Source: Paenibacillus pectinilyticus (lineage in GTDB: Bacteria; Bacillota; Bacilli; Paenibacillales; NBRC-103111). From it: 64,000 nt of DNA. The stretch is from NCBI RefSeq assembly GCF_001700435.1, contig NZ_LYPC01000030.1:62001-126000 (forward strand). The letters run 5' to 3'. Of the stretch, positions 35,481 to 44,990 are shown in pieces (position 1 is the stretch's first letter; each line of letters begins with the position of its first letter). The position numbers were made by a program, and so were the translations under genes. The notes under the pieces are model-generated. The model worked only from the letters and a program-made list of their open reading frames with translations, made no database searches and was not told the DNA's origin.

Positions 35481-35516
35481 AGAGACAGTGCCTACGCCAA
35501 GGTACTGTCTTTTTTC
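35481..35516 (+). terminator. Terminator after the exonuclease gene
   Basis: AGACAGTGCCT and AGGTACTGTCT around ACGCCA, followed by a T run. Confidence 0.88.
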
Positions 35517-35662
35517 TATCTGGACACATAAGCGGAAAAGGACTCGAACAAAAAATTGAACATCAAGAAAACAAAATGTTGAATTGTCAGAAGCGGTAAT
35601 GATGTTACAATGTGATATAATCGATCCAATTTTAATTTGAACAACAGGGAAGTTGGGATAGC

Positions 35663-37480
35663 ATGATCAGGTGGCTATTTATTAATAGGAGCATCCGCAC
35701 GAAGATTGTCTGGAGCAGTGTTCTGATCTCCTTGATCCCTATGCTCGTCCTTTCGATGATTTTTTACAAGTCGAGCACGCGTTCCTTGGAAAACTCGATG
35801 TTCCGCAGTTCGAACCAAAATGCCGAGTATTTATCTGGGTATTTGGATCAATATTTTAGCAATATTTCTTCGTCAGCCCTGCAAATATATGGCTTTGAGC
35901 GCATCCTTACTCTGATGGAGCATGGCGCTAATTACAATGATGCTGAAATCATTCAACTTAGGGAATCGATCAAGAATTATGATTTGCTGATTCAGAACAA
36001 AAACAAAGACATTATTAAGATCATGATCTTCGGCAAAGATAATAAGCTGGAAGATTCGTGGTCCAGGGCGGCTAGCTACGAGTCGGTCAAAGTGGATCAG
36101 AGCATTCCTCATTACAAGGAGATGCTCGATTTGCCATTTCAGCAAGCGCTAATGTTCACCTATACAGATGCGGTGCTGCAACAAGATTTTTTTGTGTATT
36201 CGATTCCGATTTATGATCCGTTTTATAGAACGAAATTCGGATCGCTTGTATTCTACATCCAAGGCAAGGAATTAACGAAGATGATTGAAGCGAACAATCA
36301 CACACCGAATGTCATCGTGCTGCAGAATTCAAGTGGTGAGCCTTTTTATCAGACGAATACTCAATATGCTAATATTGTACCGAAGTACGCAAAGCCGGAA
36401 ATCAGCGGGCAAAATGATCCGAAAGCTATCCAGTTTTCGAAAACGAAAGATTTACTTGTCGGCACTTCGCGTCTCAATTATGGGAATATGGCGCTTTCCA
36501 TCGTGTATCCAAATCCGGAGTTAGAGCAGAATCGCAGGAATATTTTGCTGACGACACTAGTCGCTTTCATTTTCGTCATGCTAAGTATTGCCTTACTTTC
36601 GATTCTCGCACAGCACTACATTACCCGACCGATTAAGCTTCTTGGAAAAGCAATGAAAGCTGTCCGCAAAGGTAATTTTCATGTCAGTCTGCAGCAAAAT
36701 GCGAATTATCGGGATGACATTTCGGAACTGACGGGAAATTTTAATTTCATGACAGATAAAATCAGAGAGCTCATTGAATCCGAGTATGAAATGCAGCTTC
36801 TCAATAAAGAAGCCCAAATTCTTGCCCTGCAAATGCAGATCAATCCGCATTTTCTTTATAATACGCTGCAGGCGATCGGCGGGAAGGCTGTACTCATTGG
36901 GGATTATGAAATTCACGAGATGTGCCGTGCATTAGGTGACATGTTCCGTTACAGCTTCTATGAAGGGAATGTAACGTCCACGATCGGTCAGGAGCTTGTG
37001 CATGTCAATAATTATTTGTACATCCAACAGCTTCGTTTTGAGGAAACATTGCAGATTGAATTGGATGTGTCCTCGGATCTCATGGACTGTGCCATTATCC
37101 GATTCGTCATGCAGCCCATTATTGAGAATGTCATTGTGCATGCCTTCAGCGAACGGGAAGAGGAGCACCCACTTCGGATTGGGGTTAGCGTATTTCGAGA
37201 AGATGATGCTGTTGTGTTGGCCGTGCAAGATAACGGACCTGGTATTGAGAACGATAAATTGATGGCACTGCGGTCATCGTTTGAGAACAAGTCGACGGAT
37301 GTGTTCTATGGGGTATCGATCGGGCTCAAGAATGTTCATGAACGAATTAGACTCGTTTACGGACCGCCATTCGGCCTGGACATCGAGAGCGAGATCGGAC
37401 TCGGAACGACCATCCGCATACGAATACCTTACAACCTTAATGGAGGTGACAGCTTTGTACAAAGTCATGGTCGTGGATGA
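35663..37480 (+). CDS. Sensor histidine kinase, YesM type
   Basis: 605 residues. An N-terminal membrane helix (about 14-34), a large extracellular sensor region, a second membrane helix near 295-318, a HAMP domain, then the His-kinase motif QINPHFLYNTLQ (His about 399) and a HATPase end with DNGPGI and GIGLKNV. YesM-type sensors of this kind usually face sugar transporters and pair with YesN-type regulators, as here. TTGAACATC at 35556 lies upstream; see the shared-motif finding. Confidence 0.92.
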   Translation: MIRWLFINRSIRTKIVWSSVLISLIPMLVLSMIFYKSSTRSLENSMFRSSNQNAEYLSGYLDQYFSNISSSALQIYGFERILTLMEHGANYNDAEIIQLRESIKNYDLLIQNKNKDIIKIMIFGKDNKLEDSWSRAASYESVKVDQSIPHYKEMLDLPFQQALMFTYTDAVLQQDFFVYSIPIYDPFYRTKFGSLVFYIQGKELTKMIEANNHTPNVIVLQNSSGEPFYQTNTQYANIVPKYAKPEISGQNDPKAIQFSKTKDLLVGTSRLNYGNMALSIVYPNPELEQNRRNILLTTLVAFIFVMLSIALLSILAQHYITRPIKLLGKAMKAVRKGNFHVSLQQNANYRDDISELTGNFNFMTDKIRELIESEYEMQLLNKEAQILALQMQINPHFLYNTLQAIGGKAVLIGDYEIHEMCRALGDMFRYSFYEGNVTSTIGQELVHVNNYLYIQQLRFEETLQIELDVSSDLMDCAIIRFVMQPIIENVIVHAFSEREEEHPLRIGVSVFREDDAVVLAVQDNGPGIENDKLMALRSSFENKSTDVFYGVSIGLKNVHERIRLVYGPPFGLDIESEIGLGTTIRIRIPYNLNGGDSFVQSHGRG

Positions 37481-39068
37481 TGAATCGTTGGGAAGAAAAT
37501 CAGTGAGTAAAATGATTAGTGAACTTGCTTTGAACGTAGAAGTTATCGCGGAAGCGCGGCATGGGGAGGAAGCCCTGGAGCTTATGCGAATCAGTAAGCC
37601 ACACATCATTGTGACAGACATGAACATGCCGATTATGAATGGGCAGCAATTTCTTGAAGCCTTGTATACCAACTATGCGGAGATTAAGGTCATTGTCATT
37701 AGCGGCTACTCGCAATTTGAATATATGAAAGCGGCCGTGACGTATCAGGCTTGCGAGTACGTGCTAAAGCCGATATCCCTGTCGGATTTAAGGAGTGCGT
37801 TAATGAAAGCCATTGAAGCCAGCCACAACCATCTGACGCTTCAGCAGCAAAAGAAATTCGCGCAAGACATGTGGCAGGTCCGCAGAGAAGTATTCCTGCA
37901 GCATGTAACTAGCCGTCGTATCACGAATGTGGCCGATATTCAGGCGCAAGCGGAAGCGCTGTCGATTTCAAGCGCTGAAGGGAACTATCGGTTGGCGGTA
38001 TGTATGTTTCGCAAATTTGATGATATATCGACCACGAAGTTCCATGGGAATGCGGACTTGTTGATGTATAGCATTGAAAATATTTTGACCGAAGTGCTGA
38101 ACTCATCTGGGCAGGATGTTGTTCCGCTCCTCTACAAATCGGACGATAGAATGAAGCTTTGTCTGTATGTGCCCGATTCGGTCTACAAGGAGTCGCAGAT
38201 TAAGCAATTACTTGCCACCTTCCATAGCGCGATTAACGAGATGCTGCGGCTAGATGTCGTGGCTGGGTTAAGTCATGTTTTCCATAAACTAGAGCGATTG
38301 TCGGACGCGTTTGATACTGCCTATGATCAGTTGAAAAACAACAAGCTGCATGCGACGTGCTTTGCAATTACAATGAGCCCCGCAGATCAATCAAGCGTAG
38401 TGGTACCTGTCTCTCCAGATTTGTTGACCGTATTTGAGCTGAAGACGATGCAGCAAGCGTTTGCCGCTGGCAACGCTATGGAAAGTCGCGAACTGCTGCA
38501 CAAATTACTGCAGAAAGCGGGTACTGTGAGCGGCGTGTCCATTCGTCAGGGTCAGAGAGCGCTTACAAAATTAACGGAGGCGGCCGCCGCTGAGATGAAA
38601 GAATTGACCTTGTCCTATCCGCAGCTTTTTGATGCTCGTTCGATTGCGGGTATTGTTGATTTCAACCAGTTCAGCCTATTCATAACCCAGTTCGTTACAG
38701 CGATTGAGGACTATCATGCGAGCAAAGGAATGACCCCATCCGTTTACTCGATTCACGAGATTGCTGCCTTTTTGGATGCGCACTATTTTGAAGATATCAG
38801 TCTGATTGACATCGCGACACGTTTTCATCTCGACCCGAGTTATTTAAGTAAGCAGTTTAAAACGGTGACCTCTGAAAACTTCATTGAGTACGTAACGCGT
38901 AAACGGATGGAAAAAGCATGCGAGTTATTGCACTTGTCCGATCATAAAATTAATGAGATTTCGGAGCTTGTGGGTTATGAAAATCAACGCTATTTTAGCC
39001 AAGTATTCAAAAAATTTACAGGACAAACCCCATCGGAATACCGAGATCAGCATGCTGGCATCTCCTAA
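37455..39068 (+). CDS. Response regulator, YesN type (receiver + AraC HTH)
   Basis: 537 residues: a receiver domain with Asp55 in VTDMNMP and Lys in VLKPIS, a linker, and a C-terminal AraC-type HTH pair beginning near IHEIAAFLDAHYF and ending GQTPSEYRD. The TTG start at 37455 is set by GGAGGTGA six bases upstream, overlapping the kinase gene by 26 bases. The kinase reads the signal, this protein probably activates the following sugar operon. Confidence 0.92.
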   Translation: MYKVMVVDDESLGRKSVSKMISELALNVEVIAEARHGEEALELMRISKPHIIVTDMNMPIMNGQQFLEALYTNYAEIKVIVISGYSQFEYMKAAVTYQACEYVLKPISLSDLRSALMKAIEASHNHLTLQQQKKFAQDMWQVRREVFLQHVTSRRITNVADIQAQAEALSISSAEGNYRLAVCMFRKFDDISTTKFHGNADLLMYSIENILTEVLNSSGQDVVPLLYKSDDRMKLCLYVPDSVYKESQIKQLLATFHSAINEMLRLDVVAGLSHVFHKLERLSDAFDTAYDQLKNNKLHATCFAITMSPADQSSVVVPVSPDLLTVFELKTMQQAFAAGNAMESRELLHKLLQKAGTVSGVSIRQGQRALTKLTEAAAAEMKELTLSYPQLFDARSIAGIVDFNQFSLFITQFVTAIEDYHASKGMTPSVYSIHEIAAFLDAHYFEDISLIDIATRFHLDPSYLSKQFKTVTSENFIEYVTRKRMEKACELLHLSDHKINEISELVGYENQRYFSQVFKKFTGQTPSEYRDQHAGIS

Positions 39069-39194
39069 TTCACAAAATTTTGAACATCGAAACGACAATT
39101 TATTTTATTACGATTCCTTCTTTCAAAGCGTAAGATAGGATTCAGAACGAGCCATTCGTGTTCTAAACCGAGATTGAGGAAGAGGGGTAAAGAT

Positions 39195-40529
39195 ATGAAA
39201 AAGTTTGCAAGTGCAGGTCTTTCCGCAACGATGGTGGCCCTTTTATTGTCAGCTTGTGGCAGCAACGGCAGCACCAATACAGCAAGTACAGGGACACCCG
39301 CTGCGAGCAGTGACAGCAAGCCTACGGCTGCCGCAACGGCCAAAGTAGAGAAGCCGGTTACGATTACCTTCATGCATTTCAAAAGTGATGTGACTGACGG
39401 TGTAGCCAAAATCGTTGAGCAGTTCGAAAAACAAAACCCTAACATTAAGGTCGAGGTACAACCTGTTAAATACGATGATTACTACACATTACTCAAAACG
39501 AAAATGGCTAGCGGCGACATTGTGGATGTGTTTACTTTAAATGCGGGCAGCAATACGAAGCTGCTGCATGATGGCGGTTATCTGGAAGATTTGACAGGAA
39601 AAGATTTCATGTCGAACTTCGATCCAGGCGTATTGAAAGCGCAAGCAACCGACGGCAAAAACTATATCATGCCCGTTAACGCGACGCCAATTGCTGTTTT
39701 TTATAACAAAAAAATATTCAGCGATCTGGGGCTTCAAGTTCCTAGAACGTACGATGCGATGATCGCAGCAGCTAAAAAGATTAAAGATGCGGGCAAAACA
39801 CCTTTCGCCCTTGGCTGGAAAGACACCTGGACGTTAGGCATGTGGTTAAGCCGAGATCTGCCAAGTAACACAGCGCTTGTAGAGAAGCAAGCAGACTTCT
39901 TCTCCAAAATTGAGAAGGGCACAGCCAAATTTGCTGATAATCCGGCTTCTAAGACCGTAATCGCGCATGCGCAAGATTTGTTTGACCTTGGGAACAAGGA
40001 CCAGCTCGGCGTTGATTACAATGGGGTCGTAGATCTCTTTTCCAAAGGCGATGTCGGTATGATGTATATGGGTACTTGGCCTTTAGCGGATATTCAAAAG
40101 AAAAATCCAGATCTATATAACACGGGCATAGGCTACTTCCCGTATCCATTCAGCAATGACGAAAGCTTGAATAAGCTCGAATTTAACCCGGATGCTTCAC
40201 TCGCTGTGAACAGCAAATCAGAGCATAAAGAAGCGGCTTTAAAGTTCTTGTCCTTCATGGCGAGCAAAGAGGGCGGAGACGCATGGGTAAAAAATATTAA
40301 TTCGCTCAGCTATGTTAAAGGTGCATCTACCGACATCGCGCCAGCGGTCAATGATTTGAAGCCGTATTTCGATAAAGGGCTTACGTATGATTCCCAATCC
40401 TACATTACAACGACGATTGATTGGACCAATCAATTCTCGCAATACGTTCAAAAAGTGTTCTTTAAGAAAGCAACGCCTGATCAAATTATTAAGGATTTGG
40501 ATGACTGGGTTGCCAAAAATCACAAATAA
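39195..40529 (+). CDS. Extracellular sugar-binding lipoprotein (ABC importer)
   Basis: 444 residues with a lipoprotein signal (lipobox LSAC), a Ser/Thr/Ala linker and a class I substrate-binding fold beginning PVTITFMHFKSD. It captures a sugar outside the cell for the two permeases that follow. No ATP-binding subunit is encoded here, so a shared MsmK-type ATPase is likely. Galactosides are the inferred cargo from the alpha-galactosidase genes. Confidence 0.9.
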   Translation: MKKFASAGLSATMVALLLSACGSNGSTNTASTGTPAASSDSKPTAAATAKVEKPVTITFMHFKSDVTDGVAKIVEQFEKQNPNIKVEVQPVKYDDYYTLLKTKMASGDIVDVFTLNAGSNTKLLHDGGYLEDLTGKDFMSNFDPGVLKAQATDGKNYIMPVNATPIAVFYNKKIFSDLGLQVPRTYDAMIAAAKKIKDAGKTPFALGWKDTWTLGMWLSRDLPSNTALVEKQADFFSKIEKGTAKFADNPASKTVIAHAQDLFDLGNKDQLGVDYNGVVDLFSKGDVGMMYMGTWPLADIQKKNPDLYNTGIGYFPYPFSNDESLNKLEFNPDASLAVNSKSEHKEAALKFLSFMASKEGGDAWVKNINSLSYVKGASTDIAPAVNDLKPYFDKGLTYDSQSYITTTIDWTNQFSQYVQKVFFKKATPDQIIKDLDDWVAKNHK

Positions 40530-40539
40530 CGACAGAGTT

Positions 40540-40572
40540 ATAACGGCATAGGCTTGCTGCCTATGCCGTTAT
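40540..40572 (+). terminator. Intercistronic hairpin between binding-protein and permease genes
   Basis: ATAACGGCATAGGC and GCCTATGCCGTTAT form a perfect 14-bp stem with a 5-nt loop. No T tract follows, so it is more likely to protect the upstream mRNA than to end it, giving excess binding protein. Confidence 0.8.
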
Positions 40573-40595
40573 GCATCAGAAAGGGAATAACACCT

Positions 40596-41474
40596 ATGGG
40601 AAGCTTAAAACGAACGATCCGTGGTGAGTTCTGGTATGTCCTGTTTCTTATTCCGGGTATTCTATTATTTACGTTAGCCGTGCTCATTCCTCTAGTGATG
40701 GGGGCCCGCTATTCCTTCACAAGTTGGGACGGTGTATCACGCAAGCTGACGTATATTGGCTGGGAAAACTACGTGCATGCCTTCCAAGACTCGGACGTAT
40801 GGTCCGCACTTGGAAATACGTTTAAATATGCCATTATCCTCATGGTGCTGATCAATGTTCTATCTCTTCTATTGGCCTTGCTTCTGGATTCTTATTTGAA
40901 ATTGAAAAACTTGTTCCGCACGCTTTTCTTCTTGCCGAGCATCCTTTCTATCGTTTTATCCGGTTTTATTTGGAAATATAATTTCAGCACGGGCTTTCCC
41001 AAGCTGTTCAGTATATTCGGCTGGGATGTGACAAGTCCGCTTGGCAACCCAGATCATGCCTTGTTTGGATTGATTCTCGTAGCCCTATGGCAGGGCGTGG
41101 GTGCGCCAATGATTATTTATATTGCTGGTTTACAAGGCATTCCAAGCGAGCTTCTAGAGAGTGCCAAAATGGACGGAGCCGGCATGTGGCGGGCGTTCTG
41201 GCATGTCACATTACCGTTGCTTGCGCCTTCGATAACGATTAATCTGCTCCTTGTTTTGACAGGATCATTGAAAGTGTTTGATCTTGTATGGGTCACCACG
41301 CAAGGGGGACCAGGCTTTGCGACGGAAGTAATCACGACGTTCATCTACAAAACGGCCTTCAATTCCTTTAAAGCCGGCTATGGCATGGCGTTATCGATGA
41401 TGTTCTTCGTCATACTTGTCATTGTGACCATTGTTCAATTATCCATTTTCAGAAGACGGGAAGTGGAGATGTAA
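40596..41474 (+). CDS. Sugar ABC transporter permease, MalF type
   Basis: 292 residues with about six membrane segments and the EAA loop QGIPSELLESAKMDGA, where the ATPase docks. I prefer ATG 40596 (AGAAAGGG upstream) over 40554, which lies in the hairpin. It overlaps the next gene by one base. Confidence 0.9.
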   Translation: MGSLKRTIRGEFWYVLFLIPGILLFTLAVLIPLVMGARYSFTSWDGVSRKLTYIGWENYVHAFQDSDVWSALGNTFKYAIILMVLINVLSLLLALLLDSYLKLKNLFRTLFFLPSILSIVLSGFIWKYNFSTGFPKLFSIFGWDVTSPLGNPDHALFGLILVALWQGVGAPMIIYIAGLQGIPSELLESAKMDGAGMWRAFWHVTLPLLAPSITINLLLVLTGSLKVFDLVWVTTQGGPGFATEVITTFIYKTAFNSFKAGYGMALSMMFFVILVIVTIVQLSIFRRREVEM

Positions 41475-42292
41475 TGAAATTAACACGAATCAGCACATTC
41501 GTTGCGGTCGCCATACTGGCTATCCTCTTTGTATTTCCAATGTATGTTGCTCTGCTTATGTCACTCAAAACAGCCAAGCAAACCTTCGACTCCTTCTATG
41601 CGCTGCCGACGAGTTTGAACTTTGCTAATTATACGCACGCGTGGAATACGTCCAAATATCCTGCTGCACTGATCAACAGCTTAATTGTTACAGCGATCTC
41701 CGTCGCGTTGATTATCTTCGCTTCTGCGCTTTCCGGTTATGCGATTGCACGCAGGAATAAGCCGTTCTATAACTTTATATTCATCCTGTTTTTATCGGGT
41801 ATGATGGTGCCTTTTCAAGTTATTATGCTGCCGTTGTATCAGATCGGCAAATCGTTTCACCTCGTCAATTCCCATTGGGGACTTGCACTGATCTACGGTG
41901 GTTTCGGTGTGCAGATGGGCGTGCTGTTTTACACCGGTTTTGTGAAAGGGATTTCCCGTGAGATCGAAGAAGCCGCTAGGATTGATGGGTGCTCGACACC
42001 GGGGATTTTTATCAGAGTTGTCATGCCTTTACTGAAGCCGGTTACGGCGACGGTACTCGTCTTAAATGCGCTGTACATTTGGAATGATTTCTTACTTCCG
42101 CTGCTTTATCTGCAGGACAAAAATTACCGGACAATCCCGCTGCAACAGTATTTTTTCTTCGGTCAATACAGCAGTGACTTAAATCTTGCGTTTGCGTATG
42201 CCGTTATGGGCATGATTCCGATCATCATCTTTTTCTTATTTATGCAGAGATTCATCATTAAAGGGATTGCCGCTGGGGCAATCAAAGGCTAG
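41474..42292 (+). CDS. Sugar ABC transporter permease, MalG type
   Basis: 272 residues with six membrane segments and EAA loop GISREIEEAARIDGCS. Partner of the MalF-type permease. Starts on the last base of the previous gene. Confidence 0.9.
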   Translation: MKLTRISTFVAVAILAILFVFPMYVALLMSLKTAKQTFDSFYALPTSLNFANYTHAWNTSKYPAALINSLIVTAISVALIIFASALSGYAIARRNKPFYNFIFILFLSGMMVPFQVIMLPLYQIGKSFHLVNSHWGLALIYGGFGVQMGVLFYTGFVKGISREIEEAARIDGCSTPGIFIRVVMPLLKPVTATVLVLNALYIWNDFLLPLLYLQDKNYRTIPLQQYFFFGQYSSDLNLAFAYAVMGMIPIIIFFLFMQRFIIKGIAAGAIKG

Positions 42293-42312
42293 ATAAAAGG
42301 GGGACGGTAGAA

Positions 42313-44421
42313 GTGCCTGTAACATATTTGGACAAAGAAAATATCTTCGAAATCCGTACGAATCACTCCTCTTACGTGTTTGGAATCAACGAGAAAGGGA
42401 CCCTTCAGCATGTATATTGGGGTGCGCATGTAGAGGCCGCGGATTGTAGTCATTTACTAGGTGGCAGACTACACAGCTCTTTTGATGCGGAAATCGATCG
42501 GGAGACCGAAGAGTACGGAGGCTGGGGTGGCTGTCATTATGCCGAACCGGCGTTGAAGGTTTCGTTTGCTGATGGCGTAAGGGACTTGAAGCTGCAATAT
42601 GAAGGGCACCGCATAGCGAGCGATAATGAGGTTGTCCTTCGCTTGGTAGATGTGTTTTATGCGATACGCGTTGAAGTTCATTACAAAGGGATACCTGAAC
42701 ACGATTTAATTGAACGTTACGTGCAGGTATACAACGGGCTAGATGAACCCATTCGTATCGAGCAGGTCATGGCAGCCGTCTGGACGGTGCAGGCTCTGCC
42801 TGATTACCGAATGACACATGTGACAGGGCGTTGGGCGGGCGAGTACCAATTAAGATCGACGGTCTTGTCCGAGGGTAAAAAGGTGCTGGAATCGCGCAGA
42901 GGATTCACGGGCCCACATGCCAATCCATGGTTCGCCATGGACAATGGAAAGGCAGATGAAACATCCGGTAACGTATGGTTCGGCGCGCTTGCATGGAGCG
43001 GCAACTGGAAAATTGTTGCGGAGAAGACGACGTTCGGGCATGTGCGAATCGTAGGGGGCGTGAATGATTTCGACAGCTCCTTCGTGCTAGCATCGGGTGA
43101 AGCATACACTTCACCGGTATTCGTCGGCGGATTCACTTCAGGCGGTTTCGGTCAGATGAGCCGCAGCCTGCACCAATACCAAAGGGATTACGTGCTTCCG
43201 ACGAACAAGCTGCGCAAAGTGCTGTACAATTCCTGGGAGGCGACGGAATTCGCCGTCACGGTGGAAGGGCAGAAGGAGCTGGCACAGCAGGCAGCTAGAT
43301 TAGGTGTGGAGCGCTTCGTCGTGGACGACGGCTGGTTCGGTCAGCGTCACAGTGACCGAGCGGGCTTGGGCGACTGGTATGTGAATGCCGAGAAATTCCC
43401 CCACGGTCTAGAGGAACTAATTGACCATGTGAAGGGACTAGGGATGGCGTTCGGCCTTTGGGTCGAGCCGGAATCAGTTAATCCGGACAGCGACTTATAT
43501 CGAGCACATCCGGAGTGGGTGTATCAATTCCCGACGCGTGAAGGTACGCAGCTGCGCAATCAATTGCTGCTGAATTTGGGGCTGCCGGAAGTGAAACAAT
43601 TCGTTCTCGATTTCATGACGACATTACTTACGAAGTATGACATCTCTTTCATCAAGTGGGATATGAATCGAACCGTTACGGAGCCAGGCACGGCTGCCTC
43701 AGGGCACCAGACAGAGTCCATATGGATGAAGCATGTGGATCACCTGTACGCTATTTGGGCGGAGCTTAGAGTACGTTTCCCCCATGTGGAATTTGAGACT
43801 TGCGCAGGCGGCGGCGCGAGAATTGATCTTGGTATTTTGCGCTATGCGGATCAAGCTTGGATTAGTGACAACACCGATGCGCGCGATCGGCTAACGATTC
43901 AAGAGGGTTTCACATACGCTTACAGTCCGGCGGTCATGATGTGCTGGGTGACCGAGTCGCCGCACAGCTTTAACGGCAGAAGCCTCCCTCTATCGTACCG
44001 ATTCCATAGCGCGATGATGGGTGGATTAGGCATCGGGGCGGACATCAGCAAATGGTCCGTAGCGGATTTGGAAGAAGCGAAGCACTATGTGGCGCTGTAC
44101 AAGGAAATTAGGCCAGTTATTTTAAGTGGCAGCTTATACCGCCTCTCTTCGTTGAGAGATTCGAATGTGGCGGCTTATCAATACAATAGCATAGATAATA
44201 GCGAGATCGTTGTGTTTACGTTCTTACAATCGCAGCATTTTGGTTCCGAAGTACGGAACTTACGTCTGCAAGCGCTTGAGCTTCAAGCGTCTTATGAAAT
44301 ACTGATGGACAATGGGGAAGCGGTCGTCCGTCATGGTTCTACACTCATGCACCTTGGCGTTCCATTGACATTGCGCGGGGATTATAAGAGTTCAATGATA
44401 CGTCTAAAACGATTGAATTAG
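42313..44421 (+). CDS. Alpha-galactosidase, GH36
   Basis: 702 residues, the usual size for GH36. Catalytic nucleophile Asp is near 450 (IKWDMNR) and the acid/base Asp near 519 (SDNTDARDR); the preceding ETCAGGGARID motif is also typical. No signal peptide, so it acts inside the cell on imported galactosides such as melibiose or raffinose. GTG start behind AGGGGGAC. It closes the sensor-transporter operon. Confidence 0.93.
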   Translation: MPVTYLDKENIFEIRTNHSSYVFGINEKGTLQHVYWGAHVEAADCSHLLGGRLHSSFDAEIDRETEEYGGWGGCHYAEPALKVSFADGVRDLKLQYEGHRIASDNEVVLRLVDVFYAIRVEVHYKGIPEHDLIERYVQVYNGLDEPIRIEQVMAAVWTVQALPDYRMTHVTGRWAGEYQLRSTVLSEGKKVLESRRGFTGPHANPWFAMDNGKADETSGNVWFGALAWSGNWKIVAEKTTFGHVRIVGGVNDFDSSFVLASGEAYTSPVFVGGFTSGGFGQMSRSLHQYQRDYVLPTNKLRKVLYNSWEATEFAVTVEGQKELAQQAARLGVERFVVDDGWFGQRHSDRAGLGDWYVNAEKFPHGLEELIDHVKGLGMAFGLWVEPESVNPDSDLYRAHPEWVYQFPTREGTQLRNQLLLNLGLPEVKQFVLDFMTTLLTKYDISFIKWDMNRTVTEPGTAASGHQTESIWMKHVDHLYAIWAELRVRFPHVEFETCAGGGARIDLGILRYADQAWISDNTDARDRLTIQEGFTYAYSPAVMMCWVTESPHSFNGRSLPLSYRFHSAMMGGLGIGADISKWSVADLEEAKHYVALYKEIRPVILSGSLYRLSSLRDSNVAAYQYNSIDNSEIVVFTFLQSQHFGSEVRNLRLQALELQASYEILMDNGEAVVRHGSTLMHLGVPLTLRGDYKSSMIRLKRLN

Positions 44422-44485
44422 GTTGGAAGTGAGGAGGGTCCCGGAAGTAGATTTTACTACTTCTAGAGTAGCTATTTTCATTTTA

Positions 44486-44702
44486 CCAATAAGCATTCGC
44501 GGTGGTCTTATCGCACGAATAATCGCAAGATCAGAAACAATAGGCACGCTAGGACTGCTTATCAGGCAAGTATGCTGCTCAAAATGGCACCTCATGCGAC
44601 CAATACGCACTCGCCTTGGTCTTATCGCCCGAATAATCACGATTTCTGTAGCAATAAGCACACGAGGATTCCCTATTCGGCAAGTACTCGCTCATACGAG
44701 GC
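44486..44702. repeat. 114-bp-period tandem repeat, about two copies, between the two galactosidase genes
   Basis: A unit starting CCAATAAGCATTCGC at 44486 recurs at 44600 as CCAATACGCACTCGC. Both continue with GGTCTTATCGC and a CGAATAATC element; a related sub-element (AATAGGCACGCTAGGA / AATAAGCACACGAGGA) follows. The array is not coding. Confidence 0.75.
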
Positions 44703-44741
44703 TTTGGTTGGGGACTCCGAGTGTATCTTGCCCAAAAAGTA

Positions 44742-44788
44742 TCGGCCAGTGACCTGATGTTCCATTCAAACATCAGGTCACTGGCCGA
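44742..44788. repeat. 20-bp perfect inverted repeat
   Basis: TCGGCCAGTGACCTGATGTT and AACATCAGGTCACTGGCCGA are exact complements with a 7-nt loop. No T tract follows, so it is a poor terminator. It lies in the noncoding gap before the secreted hydrolase. Confidence 0.9.
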
Positions 44789-44952
44789 GTACATTTTATG
44801 CTTGGTGGTGGCCACTGGGCCATGTTAGTTTGGGACTCCACCTTTTTCACTGGAATCGGCCCCATCTTAGGAAGCTAAGTCACAAAAATTGAGACATATT
44901 CTCCACAAAATATTGGATTTAATTGCACCTGGATGGAACGTTATAATCGGAA

Positions 44953-44967
44953 TTGTAAGCGTTAACA
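44953..44967 (+). promoter_or_regulatory. cre site (CcpA) of the secreted hydrolase gene
   Basis: TTGTAAGCGTTAACA matches the Firmicute cre consensus WTGNAARCGNWWWCA at every position. It lies just downstream of a TATAAT at 44942, so CcpA would repress the gene when preferred sugars are present. Confidence 0.85.
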
Positions 44968-44990
44968 GAAATGAAAACAGGAGGGAATTC

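Noticed and set aside
44423..44757. Open frames in the repeat gap before the secreted hydrolase
   Set aside because: They lie in repeated noncoding sequence, have no ribosome binding sites and overlap in several frames.
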